The translations under genes were made by a program, and so were the position numbers. The notes below the pieces were generated by a model that was not told the origin of the DNA, ran no database searches, and was given only the letters and a program-made list of their open reading frames with translations. Shown here piece after piece: positions 1 through 11,360 of a stretch of DNA of 64,000 nt. The first letter of the stretch is position 1, and every line of letters begins with the position of its first letter. Source of the DNA: Saturnia japonica (lineage: Eukaryota > Arthropoda > Insecta > Lepidoptera > Saturniidae); NCBI GenBank assembly GCA_033032175.1, contig CM065307.1, positions 5,270,001 to 5,334,000 on the forward strand, written 5' to 3'.

Positions 1-360
1 CTGTTTGTAATATCAAAATATTTGAAATAATATATGAAATAATATACGGTAAAATAAAACACCTTTTTTTGTCTGTATGCTTCGGATAATCTCAGAAACG
101 GTTGGACCAATTTTGACGGGACTTTCACTGACAGATAGCTGATGTTATAAGGACTAACTTAGACTACTTTTATTAAATAAAAAAACTGGTCATGGTGATT
201 GAAATCGAGCGCGCTTAAATGGCTTACGCTGAGTAAACCATAAGGGTTATTTCAAATTAATGTACTAATTGTAGATATTAAAAAGACCTACAAAGTTGGT
301 GAGAGCATATATATATAGCATTCTGTAGTCCACGCGAGAGCATTCGCGTACACAGCTAGT
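1..360 (+). mobile_element. Helitron-like non-autonomous element, 5' end cut by window edge
   Basis: The stretch matches four or more other copies in this window (4389-4660, 18991-19480, 29632-30102, 53929-54200). Shared landmarks in order are TGTAATRTCAAAATA, CGGTTGGACC, TTTTGACGGGACTTTCACTG, a block GGCTTACGCTGAGTAAACC, and the end CACAGCTAGT. The family end CTAGT and 5' TCTATAC start fit a Helitron, though a terminal hairpin is not obvious. No coding capacity is seen. Confidence 0.55.
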
Positions 361-371
361 TTTATTAAACA

Positions 372-560
372 CAGTAGAACCTCAGTAACGTAAAAACCTC
401 TATAAATTCGCAAAACTTTGTATTCCCTTCCCCCTCGACCTCAAAACCTCTTTTACTTTAAAAAAAACCCTCTATAACTTAAACAATTAATTTGAGTTTG
501 AGACCTCTGTAACATAAAGTCATGTTTTGACGACCTAAATAACTTAAAAGTATCTATCAT
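372..560. repeat. pogo/Tigger-like DNA transposon terminus, degenerate
   Basis: The start CAGTAGAACCTCAGTAAC followed by repeated 'acctctataa' motifs resembles the terminal repeat of pogo/Tigger elements. No matching opposite end was found nearby, so this is probably a fragment. The rest of 561-1020 lies in the MBD-R2-like intron and shows nothing I recognise. Confidence 0.4.
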
Positions 561-1020
561 TGGCTCACTTTAACGTGCATTACGCTTGTATAAACCCATA
601 TTTGTATTCGACGTTATTCGTATATGTATTGGGCATTCGTATTGGGGTATGATCGGTTACTGTTGGTTGTAGGAAAAGAGGAAAAAAACGTGCAGTAGAA
701 GTGAAAGCCATAAAAATATTGACATAAACGACACACGTGAACAATACCCACGCTAGCTATGACGCCTTTTCCCAGGGCTTCGTAATACGCAGGCGCACAC
801 ACACGTACTAACACAACTACAAAGAGGAGACTGTGAGAGAACACTGTATAATGTATCCTATCTCATTTTCTCGCAGGCTAATTACTATAGATGTGTGTTT
901 GTCTCTTTTTAGTGTCGCTTTTTGTTGTATCGAATTTCAAATCACAACAGTGCTAAATAAGGTTTCACTTCAAAAACAATAAATAAATATAGAAGTAGAA
1001 GCTGATATAATAAAACATAC

Positions 1021-4000
1021 CATTTCTCAGGTCATTATGTACTGTAGCCATAAACCTCCTATTATCTCTCCAACGTGCAAGACATCTCTCTCCTACATCG
1101 AACGACACCTTTGTCTTATCTTCCGCTTTCTCAACTTTTACCTCCTTCTCATCTTCTTTAATTGCTATAGGTTCCGTTATATCCTCCTGCAGAACTGGCG
1201 CCAGTTTGGCCGAAGTAGACCCTATGGGGCGAAGTCTTGGGCTACTTACACTAATCCATTCGTTATGTCTGGAATAATTTCGAATATGCATATACTTCGG
1301 GTGCATGATTAATAAGTTTTTAATGTTTTAACCACTGAGTTGGTAAAAATTCAATTTAAATTTTGATCGGTTAAAAAAATCTCAAATAGATATCAGCATT
1401 ATCATTGTTAAAATATGTACAAGGTCCCGGGTGGTAGGGATCTGTGCCCAGACTATATGACGCGCGCGAGGTGAATGCAGAGCTAAGGAATTTCGAGTGC
1501 TGTGACCTAATTAGAATTATTATGTCGATAAATTTCAACATTGTTTTAAATTAATCATTATTTACATCTTGGTTAACATAATAAAAAAACAAGGTAATCT
1601 TTTATCAGACATTTTTATCAATAATTTCTTACAGAGAAATCAAACTGAAAAAATCATTGAGATTTTTAATCATGACCAGATTAATTTTTCACCACTTCCC
1701 GTGCTTGGCGATGAATAAATCACTCACATCACTACAGTAAGGGCGCATGAGCAGCGGTGTGTGGACGGCGCAACGCACATTGGACTGAAATCGGAGCCTC
1801 CCTTAAATAGGATTTTAGAAAAATTAATTTTATATAGTTTTAAGTATACATTTTAACACAATTATCATTGTATAATTTAGCAATTTCTAGCTTTATTTTT
1901 AATTTCTACACCATATAATATGGACTTGTAAATTTTATACGTATGAAAATGAACTTGCCTTTCTTCATAACTTTTTTTGTTTTCAATTATAAAGCTGAAA
2001 CTTATACGTATCGTTACCGAGGTGATAACGAACCCTTAGGCCCTTTGACATTGAGCCCAGGCGTCCCCGTTCAAAAGATATAAATTAATTGTTGAAAGGG
2101 GAATTGCTGCATTGCAGCCAACTGCTGTCAATGATACAAATGTGAAACACAAACTTCATATGACCATGATATATGGTAAGATAACTTCATATTTTCAGAT
2201 ACCTCAACAGCAGTATGTGATATTTGTAAAGCGAAGCCGAAAGATATGAATGCCATCGACTTGATATCGCGAAGAACTCATTCTGAGGATATTTTTAAGT
2301 ATGGCCTGGCCTATCTTCCCTCCACGCCTGGATAAATGCATGGAATGCTTTTTGCATATTGCGTATCGCCTAGATTTCAAAAAATGGCAAGTCAAAGGAG
2401 ACGATTTAAAGCAACTAGTAGATAACAAGAAAAATATTATACAAGAAAAGTTTCGAGATGAAATGGGACTGCTTGTAGATATAGTTAAACAAGTTGCAGG
2501 AACGACCAATGATGGGAACACCGCAAGAAGGTTTTTTGCAAATCCTCAAGTAACTGCACAGATCACTGATGTTGATGAAGAACTCATCAGGAGATTTGCG
2601 GTGATTCTTCAGGTAGTCTCATGTGGAAAGTTTGTTGATGTGGAAAAGTTCCGGCAATATTGTTCTAAAACAGCTCATAAATATGTCGAGTTATATCAGT
2701 GATATTATATGCCTTCTAGCGTGCATAAACTACTCATGCATGGTGCAGACATAATTGAGCATAATAACTTTATCACAATTGGCAAACTTTCTGAAGAGGC
2801 TTCTGAAGCACGCAATAAAGATTTTAAAAATTTTGGAGTATTCCACTCGAGAAAAATTAGTAGAATTGCAACAAATGAGGATATTATCCATAGTTTGTTA
2901 ATAACTTCTGACCCATACCTGTCCAGCATCAGACCTAAGATAAGTCAACTTAGCCATAAACCGCTATCAGATGAAGCTAAATTGTTATTGGTAAATTCTA
3001 CATCAGATAAAGAAAATATAGAGTTTGTAGATGTAAGAAATTTGTGTGACTCTGAGTAATGTACGAGTGTAATTAAGTAGATATCATCGGAACTATATGT
3101 ATATCATAATTTATAATATCATAATTTTAATATAAAATATTTTTATATATTTGGAATTTACATTTACATCATCTATTTAGAGGTACTGTTGAAATCGATA
3201 AGTTAAAATGAATATAAGATCTCATGTTATTTACACTGCTTTCATTTAGAATCCTAATCTAGCCCCAGAAATAACTGTTTAATCTTTTATGACAAACATC
3301 AATATCAACGAAACAAATAAACTAATTACCCTAATTAGCAAAATCAAGACATTTTGGTACAAATGTGGAACAAAAACAATCAAGAATAGTAGCAGGTAAT
3401 GGATAATTGGTGTTAATTTAAGTTTATAGTGCAAATTTATAGGTAATTTACAATTTTTAATAAAGAAAAATGGGTATATTGAAATTTTAAAACGAATTCT
3501 GAATCGTATTTTTGAAAGATAATGAAAACGAAGCGGTAGGGTAAATCAGGGGTAACTTTATTAATCGATACCTGTAGCATTCAGGTCGAAAATAAACCTA
3601 CAGATTGATGATTTCACCTCAATACAATGTCATCAAAGTATGAAATTTTCATCAACAAATATCTGTTGAACGGGGACGCCCGGGGTCAAGGTGAAAGGTC
3701 CTAAGGGTTCATTACCACCCCAGTAACGATATGTATAAGTTTCAGCTTTACAACTCAAAACACAAAAAAGTTATGACGAAAAGAAAATCCATTTTCATAC
3801 ATTTGAAATTTACAAGTCCATATTATATGGTGTACAAATTAAAAATAAAGCTAGAAATTGCTAAATTATACAATGATATTACTGTTTTGACAAAACTGTA
3901 TACTTAAAACTATGAAATAACATATTTAATTTTTCTAAAATCCTATGAAAGGGAGGCTCCGTTTTCAGTCCAATGTGCGGGGGAAAGGTGCTCCTTCTCT

Positions 4001-7000
4001 TCACCTCTGGCCCCAACTGCATTCAACTCGCGCGCTTACTGTAGGTCGCGACCACAATATACATGGTGATAAACCCGTCATAGGTCTCTTTTGGTTTGTA
4101 TCTAGCGTTTTGGAATCATTCCAGCCGCCGGGAATCCTGACAGTCAGCGGTGAATAACCAATCTCTCGGTGATCTTAATTGTTTTTGGATTTTGCTGTGC
4201 TTATCATGAGGCAATCACTTTGCCATCCTACTATAAAAACGGTGATCGACAGTTATTGTTGAAAACGTAAAAAAAATTTAGAAATAACACCAGTTTTTAT
4301 TCAAAAGGGTAATTAATAATTATAGTAGAAGTGCATATAACACTGAAGTAAACAGTATGTGGTCATTCGTCAAATAAATACATACCTATCTATACAAATT
4401 AATAAAATTGAAGTGTTTATTTGTAATGTCAAAATAAAAGCTTTTCTTGTTTTGTCTATGTTTGTTTCGGGTAATCTCCGAAACGGTTGGACCGATTTTG
4501 ACGGGACTTTCACTGGTATATAGCAGATTTTATAGGGAGTAAATCTTATAAGGAACAACCACAATAAGCACTTTTGTCTATACAATAGCCGGTAACGGGG
4601 GAGCAATATTCTCGCGGGCATTTTGTAGTTCACGTAAGCGAAGCCGCGGGCACAGCTAGTAATACAAATAATTATGATACATGGCTTAATGTTAGAACTA
4701 AGGAGAAGCAATGCTACATATATATCAAGAAAATATTTTTGATTTCATGTCAGTTGCGTTTGTAACTAAATTATTTTGAATTAAATGAGTTTATAAATTT
4801 TTGTAGTAGTAGATTAGTAAACATGCACAAAAAACTCAAAACTACAATATTTTTTTCAATATGACGCTAGTTTAGGTTGTTTTTTACCAAGCTCTACATC
4901 TGATCATACAGCTAGCAACAGCCTCCGAAGTGTCTAGTCGTCCGTAAATAACGCACGAATAAAATAAATCAATCGTCCGGTAAACGATAATATACAGCTA
5001 TTTATTGGGTGTTTTTTTAATATTGTATCGACGAATTTTTAAGGTTGTTTCTGTGTAGGACTAATTTGATGACAGTTAAACTTAACCTAACCAAATTCAT
5101 CGCTACAACAAAAAAATGAAAATAACTCAAATACATAAACCTCAAAACTGCACAAAATGATGAACAGATGAATAATATAAATTAATCTATATTATAATTA
5201 ATTTATGTTATTCGTCCGTTTTTTTTACGGAGTACTAGACACTTCGAACAAACGCCATTTAAGCTTACTATTGCTGTTACCTGTTTTCAGTCTGTGAAAC
5301 TCTATAACGCGTTTTATATGTAAAGGACATGTCTAAAGCAATTTATTCATTCAATTAATAATATTTTATATTAATCTGAAATATTTTATGGCAAACTTAT
5401 ATAAGTCAAGCAAAAAAATTGACAAATAGTACATGCAAACTATTTTGAGGATAGATTTTTTTTTAATGTAGAATGTTTTTAAGTAGGTTCTGATATGATT
5501 GAAAAAGTATCTATTCAGCAAAACAATCTTATTATTCGATTTTTTAATCATCTTAATAATAGATAATACACCTAGTCACTTTCAATTTTATTTTTAGTTT
5601 ATTCTTTATAATTAAAATTAAATTGTTAAGAGATTAATTTTATTAAATGCTGCTACGAATAAAAATAGACCTCTACTAATAACATTCAACAAGAAATAGC
5701 GTTATATTAGGAATTAAAAAAAAAACAATAAGGTATTAACTAGATATTATGTACTAGGTACGTCAATGTTTTTTCGGTGTATGTGATACTTGAAAATTTT
5801 AATTTCTCTTGGCTTTAGATTTAAGAATAATTTGAATATCAAAGATTTTTCAGTAAAAATAAGTAGGCACTATTTTTCATAGCTTTTCACTTCGTGGTTC
5901 AGTGCCAAAAAATGTGATAAATGTAGCCTATACTTATATGAACACTTAGTTATAAGTATTGTCCACAACAAAGATTCTCATTCCCATGAAGTTCTAAGGT
6001 ATATATATCTTAAACCTTGTGAAATCAACAATACCTGAGATTTAAAAAAAAGTTTTTCCAAACAAAATCAAAATATAATAAATATTTCTTGGTTTTACAG
6101 GGTTTCAAGTCTTGGTGTAAATAGACAAATAATACAAAATTAAAACTTACTTTTTGGTATTTTCCTCATACTGAACTAATACTTCCATTTCATCATAATC
6201 AACCTCCACAATCTCAGCTATATGCCAGTCCTCACTAAAATCTTTAGCTTCTACTCTTGAACCTACAGATAATGACATACTGCTGCCCACTAAAAAAAAA
6301 AAAAAAAACCTTTACCATCAAACTTAACAGAATTCAGAAAAGTAACTAACATTAAAAGCAATAAGACTGTTCTCCAATTCAAGTACATAACACATTTTCT
6401 TATTAAATAAGGGCTTGTATTGTCAGCACTGAGGACGCTCCGCAGCCGCGCTGCCGCCACATGATTGCTATGTCACTGTACCTTTTTATGTAATACATTG
6501 CTAGCCAGGAATATCATACGTGTAGGCATAATGAATATGATGAATTTAACTAAAAAAAGGAGGTAATGTTTTACATACTATATGTAAAGAAATGGCTGAA
6601 TAAAAGTAAGAAGTCAAATAGACACTTAAGGGTTCATCCTATTTTGATGGAAAGAGAACATGGTGGATTCCATACACTTTATAAAGATCTACGAAAAGAT
6701 TAGTGTAAGTTTTGTGAATATCTTCGTATGAATATCAAAACATTCACAAATTATTAGACAATAAACCTATTATATGCAAACACTAACCTTTTTAACCTTA
6801 AGTAAATGTTATAAATGTAGCTTAAAAAAAAGACAAATAATAAATTAATGTCATGAATAACAAATAAAATCAATATATTGTGTATGTTATTTGATTGTGT
6901 ATGTTATTTGATTGATTATGAAATAAAAAACTGAAATAATAATATAAAATAGGATGATATTGCTAATAAAAATTCAATAAAAAAAAATGTGTTTTAGTGT

Positions 7001-9510
7001 GTGAATTATCAAGTTTTGAGCGAAAAAAAGAACCCATAACTTGTGAAAAAAGGCAAATAGTTTATTCAGCACCCTGATACTTTGACAATAACATAATTTA
7101 TGATGCTATTCAACGCACAAATAAACAGTACAACACTTGGTAGAAAAATTCCACTATATATTTATGTACCCAGTTATAGTTTAATATTAAAAGCTAATTT
7201 TGTTTATTAGTTCTTCCATTAAATATAAAGTAGGTTTTACGATGATACAAACTGTAACTCCTTTTACATGAATTTACCCTTTACATGAATCTCTTTAAAT
7301 ATTAATAGCAAAACTGACCAAGAGAGAGCTGTGTAAACACTATAGGATTCCGTAGCATTTTAGTGTTATGCTATAAGTCCAATGATCAATGTAACAGTAT
7401 CTACAGGAAACAAAACAAGAAAAATAATAGTAATAATGACTACGCTAAACTCCTGAACCGAATTTTATAAAATTTGTATGGTGGTGGCTTGAAGCTTTAA
7501 AAATAACATAAGATGTATCGAAAACTAACAAGCCTACCAATAATTAATAATATAAAAACTATGCCAAAAACTGAGCCAATCCTTTCCTCGTAAGTGAAGT
7601 CGCAGTTAACTAGTATACTGTAATTATAAATTTCTAATAAAAAAACTTCTGAAATAATATCTAATCCACTGAAAAAGTTTCATCAAAATCGTTTCAATAC
7701 CTAATTCCCAAGATACACACATAGTCAAGCATACATACTAATAATATTTACATGTAAAAGAACAATACACATAAATAATAGTATTAGGTAGGTAGTATAA
7801 CTTGATCGATATTACAAAGCTACACAGATTATAGATTCTCTATAGTTGTGAAAGATCATCCTTTTGTTAAAATTAGTAAAATTCAATCATCAATTCATAC
7901 TTGTTATAAATAGTACACCGAAGGTATCTAGTTTTAGCAATATATATTATATAAATTCTAAACTTAAATGAAACACTGTTACAGTTTCTGTAGCAACTGC
8001 TAAGACATGAGTTAAATTTCCTAATATTTATTTATTATTTTTATTATATTATTTATTTGGATTATATTTTATATCCATCAACAAAGTAATTAATATAACT
8101 ATAATAATACAGACATCACTTTTAATATTTTTATATATTTTTTTTTAGTTAAAATTTACCAACATTTTTCAACAGTGTTTAAATCCTGTCGAGCTACTTC
8201 TTTCATATCCTCTTTCTGAGTCATTTTTTCAATCACGTCCATAACATTTGAAATCATTACACTATCGCCTTTTTGAGTTTGTGTACTCTTCATATCAAAT
8301 TCTTTAGTTTCATAAATGGTAGATATTGATTCATTTGCAGCCGATTTCTGTTCTTCAATCTCTTTTGTTTGATCTTCAATGAATTTCTTTATTGCATCAA
8401 CATTTTCATCTGAATCTTTACTAGTTCCTGATAAATTTGGCTCAATGTCATGGGCATCTGACATCTTTTTTATATGTTCTTCGGATTTTACCTTTTCAAA
8501 GTTGTTTGTATCTTGCATTTCTATACACTTTGAAATTGACCAAGGAAATATTGCTGGTAGGGCATCTGAAAAATAATAATTAGGTGATTCATGTAAACCA
8601 TTCCAAAATTTTCATCTATTTATTTAAATGCATCTAATTATTTTTTTATACAAGCTAACTACCCATACCAACAAGAATTCAGATATTAATATTAGATGAT
8701 TTATTATAAAATGTTATTCTAAAATATACATCTCATATGTATGCTTCTATTTAATAATATTGCATGAAATAAGTTCAAAGGAAAACATAATATATATAAG
8801 CATATTTTAAGCTAAACATAGCATTCCCTGTGACTTGCAAGAAATGAAAGATACAGGAGTTCATAATATTCTTGGAACTAATTTTATTTAATCTGATTTT
8901 AACTTGAAATTCCTATATTTGAAAAAGATGCATCTACTTATGTATGAGTTTTATTTGTTATACTTCTTTGAATAGTCATACTCAATGTTATGTGACATAT
9001 AATAACATCAAGTGTGACTATCTTCATCACAATAAAGCAAGAGTTTTAACAAGCAACTTCATAGTGTAGACTTTTTGTTACTTGGAGAATGTGCAACATA
9101 TAATTCACCCTCATAAAGTTTTCATAGCTCTCCTAAAAAAATATAACTACAACATAATTTACTGGTTTCAATATTAAGCTCCAAGACATATTATAAATAA
9201 GCTGAACATCAACAACAACTATGTAAAATGAAAAAAAAATCCAAACATAATCCATCAAGCAAAACAGTATGTTTTACAGAATACCTGACTTCAGGACATA
9301 TTTAGAATCCTTATTTATTTCAAAATCACTTTTATAAAAATGTCTTGAGCATACATAACTATGTGATTCTGGATTATCAAAATGGGTTACAAAAATCCAA
9401 GTATTACGTAATGTAGCATCTTTTGGGAATTTATGGTATGTAACACCTCTGTCCTCCTTTCTTGTTGAGCATGATTTACAAGTTTTTAAACAACATTTTT
9501 TTACAGCCAT
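1021..9510 (-). CDS. MBD-R2: MBD-R2/PHF20-like chromatin protein, 5' four exons (gene continues off left edge)
   Basis: I assembled four exons by hand: 9510-9285, 8565-8160, 6282-6151 and 1268-1021, with GT/AG junctions and matching phases (1, 2, 2, 1), giving the first 337 residues. Exon 1 is a THAP zinc finger starting MAVKKCC, with the C2CH pattern ending VCSRHF and the conserved Trp and Pro. Exon 2 is a charged, probably disordered linker. Exon 3 carries a Tudor-like segment (VGSRVEAKDFSEDWHIAEIV), and exon 4 begins HNEWISVSSPRLRP and carries a second Tudor-like start (VGERCLARWRDNRRF). THAP plus Tudor repeats in this order is the architecture of Drosophila MBD-R2; the Tudor pair resembles vertebrate PHF20, a subunit of the NSL histone acetyltransferase complex. 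MBD and PHD domains would lie off-window. The exon 3 acceptor (TGGGCAG before C) was chosen because it alone keeps the frame. The introns are large and hold transposons. Confidence 0.8.
1776..3977 (+). mobile_element. Transib-type DNA transposon remnant with long inverted repeats
   Basis: Two inverted arms, about 1776-2082 and 3659-3977, start CACATTGGACTGAAA on their respective strands and match over roughly 300 bases with scattered mismatches and small indels. The first bases recall the CACWRTG ends of Transib and RAG recombination signals. Between the arms lies a broken transposase ORF (2199-3059) resembling the C-terminal part of Transib/RAG1. The flanking five bases differ (CAACG left, CGGGG right), so no clean target duplication is visible. 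The element sits in the third intron of the MBD-R2-like gene on the opposite strand. Confidence 0.65.
2199..3059 (+). pseudogene. Transib/RAG1-like transposase, C-terminal part, broken
   Basis: The reading begins after TTTCAG at 2196-2198, has a frameshift near 2320, then runs open from 2301 except for an in-frame TGA at 2700-2702 where the context (VELYQ-stop-YYMPSS) suggests lost Trp. Segments line up with RAG1-like order: GNTARRFF, then a Cys/His-poor helical stretch, then ADIIEHNNFITIGKLSEEAS EARNK. In RAG1 the glutamate in the equivalent SEGNESGNK motif is catalytic; here SEEASEARNK keeps Glu. The N-terminal half with the two catalytic Asp residues is absent. The superfamily call is by recognition of motifs, not by alignment. 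Confidence 0.65.
4389..4660 (+). mobile_element. Helitron-like non-autonomous element, short copy
   Basis: Starts TCTATACAAATTAATAAAA and ends CACAGCTAGT. It carries the family core CGGTTGGACCGATTTTGACG but lacks the GGCTTACGCTGAGTAAACC block, so it is internally deleted relative to 18991-19480. It lies in intron 3 of the MBD-R2-like gene. Confidence 0.55.
4926..5246. mobile_element. MITE with about 40-bp inverted ends
   Basis: Left end CGAAGTGTCTAGTCGTCCG and right end (reverse strand) CGAAGTGTCTAGTACTCCG match over about 40 bases, continuing into ACGAATA. The 321-bp body is AT-rich and non-coding. No superfamily is assigned. Confidence 0.55.
5247..6150. other. Intron 3 remainder, AT-rich, nothing recognised
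   Basis: This is the 5' part (in gene direction) of intron 3 of the MBD-R2-like gene. It is very AT-rich with poly-A/T runs. I see no coding exon, RNA gene or element end. Confidence 0.5.
6283..8159. other. Intron 2 of the MBD-R2-like gene
   Basis: AT-rich intron. A (A)n run at 6291-6308 is the polypyrimidine tract of the exon 3 acceptor when read on the minus strand. Around 7560-7760 the sequence has the look of a decayed repeat tail (…GAAGTCGCAGTTAACTAGT… and AAGTTTCATCAAAATCG…, typical of insect LINE/Helitron ends), but boundaries cannot be fixed. Confidence 0.45.
8566..9284. other. Intron 1 of the MBD-R2-like gene
   Basis: AT-rich intron with donor GTATTC after exon 1 and acceptor TTTTTCAG before exon 2. 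Nothing else is recognised in it. Confidence 0.5.
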
Positions 9511-9818
9511 CCTACTGTGTGAAACATATGTCAACAACAAAAAATTGTAAACAATTTCAGATTTCACATTCACAGTTACAGGTATATAAAATTACTACCT
9601 ATTTATAATGCTTCTGTAGGTGAGTAGTGTGAAATATCTACTAGAAGAGGTTGATCAGCTTTATAGTATTTTATGACTTTACACAAATATAGTGGGCATT
9701 CTGGAATAAATTAATGAATAAGAAAAAAGAATACATCACATTAACATAATGATACATATTAGTTTATATTTATACAATTATTGTGAAAAATCACTGATAA
9801 AATATGTTTGATCTACTA

Positions 9819-10346
9819 CCCGTGCGCAATAAGTTGAGACCTGGGGGCGGTGACGGCACAGATGCATGGTTGTACTGTGCACAAAAAAAATATCATAAGT
9901 TTCCACCCGCGACTTTGTCTCTGATATTTTTTTTAATGTAGCGAGTGTTGTACTCGGAACTCCCGTTGCCATACAGGTTCTTTTTACTGCCTGATCAACA
10001 GGTAAACAACTGTTTGTTCCGTATTTCATTTCCAAAAAAATCTAACACTTTTAACATGAGATTTCTCTCTCCACTATGTAAAGTTTTACCCTTCTATATA
10101 ACAATAAACTTAACACAAAAAATAACAATAAAATATAGCAATAACTCTAATAACTATTAACGAAACAGTATCAAATAAGATTATAAAATCGGAGCGCGTC
10201 GTCGTAACGTGATGTAAGCCAGTACGAGACTAAGATGTTAAAAAAATGGTGTTGCCTACAGTACAACAAGGGAGCTTGAGGGGAAGTTACAGAACTAGCG
10301 GGTGGAGGGTTGCATTCCAGGCGAGTCTCAACTTATCGCGCACGGG
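9819..10346. mobile_element. 528-bp MITE flanked by TA
   Basis: The left end reads CCCGTGCGCAATAAGTTGAG and the right end, on the reverse strand, CCCGTGCGCGATAAGTTGAG, one mismatch in 20. Both ends are flanked by TA, as expected for Tc1/mariner-type target duplication. The interior has no convincing ORF. It lies between the two THAP genes, close upstream of the MBD-R2-like start codon. Confidence 0.7.
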
Positions 10347-11221
10347 TAATAATTATTTACACATAAAAAAATACCTGTGCTGAGATCAAAATTTCGTAGC
10401 AATATTGTAAATCTAAATACTATACGTTTATGATTTTTTGGAAAAATGAGTAAGATAGATCTTTAAATTATAAAGACACACATCACACAACTCACAAGAT
10501 AAAAGATTCTTTATTGATTTTGAGTTTTGACAGTACGACTCTTTACGGTACGACGACGGACAGATCATAGGACAGATGATCAACCAGTGTGACCGTTTCA
10601 AAATTATGTAATATACTAACTAAATGTCTGGCCAGTACTAAAATATACTAAATGAAAAATATAATTCTACTAAAAATCAACTAACTTAATAGGGTAATTA
10701 TTTAAAGATATTTTTCGAGACAAAGTTTAGTGCACTATATGCTATAGCATATAAAGGTCTTATATATAAGACTTGTTTCGTCACTTCAGCAGTCCACGTG
10801 TTGTGTTAGTGTTGTACCTACTTTTTGTTGTTATAAAATAAAATAAAAAAACATAGTAATGTTGAAACTGTTTATTCTAAATTGATGCTCTAATAAATAT
10901 TACTAGTTTTATGGATTACAATAATAATCATATCTGGTGAGGTGCCTAAAGAAGTACAACCTTCAGTCAAAGCTTGCTTAACGGGTCCCTAATATGTAAG
11001 AAATGTTCTTAGGTAAAAACCTATTTCTGTATCTCAGAATACAGAACAAACCAGAAGCCGCGTTCAAGAATAATTACATACGCTGCACTGTGTCCAAAAA
11101 CGATACGTACGTCCCGCACCTGCCCCACTTCCCATACGCATAATGTTGCTAGCTCGGGAGCGGTTTCCCACTTTTTGGGGTAGTCTTATAACACTAAAGA
11201 AAAGATATTTATTAAAAAATA
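10347..11221. other. Intergenic stretch between the two THAP genes
   Basis: Non-coding and AT-rich. A local run of related words (CAGTACGACTCTTTACGGTACGACGACGG, split here as a GTACGAC repeat, 10540-10562) is the only structure noted. Confidence 0.4.
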
Positions 11222-11227
11222 TTTATT
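11222..11227 (-). terminator. Poly(A) signal of the small THAP gene
   Basis: AATAAA on the minus strand (TTTATT on plus), about 135 bases downstream of the stop codon at 11361. A second overlapping AATAAA follows at once in an AT-rich tract, so the exact one used is uncertain. Confidence 0.5.
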
Positions 11228-11360
11228 TATTTACATGGATGACTATAAATAGAATACGGCTTCAATAACGTCATTTCGTCATTAACGTCATTTTTTATCT
11301 TGCCAGTATACATAGGTTTCTTTTTATTGGACGTTTTTTTTATAAATATTATTAATAATA

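Noticed and set aside
8156..8518. Stand-alone 120-codon ORF on the minus strand
   Set aside because: It is the interior of exon 2 of the MBD-R2-like gene; the acceptor at 8566 and donor at 8160 join it in frame to the THAP and Tudor exons.
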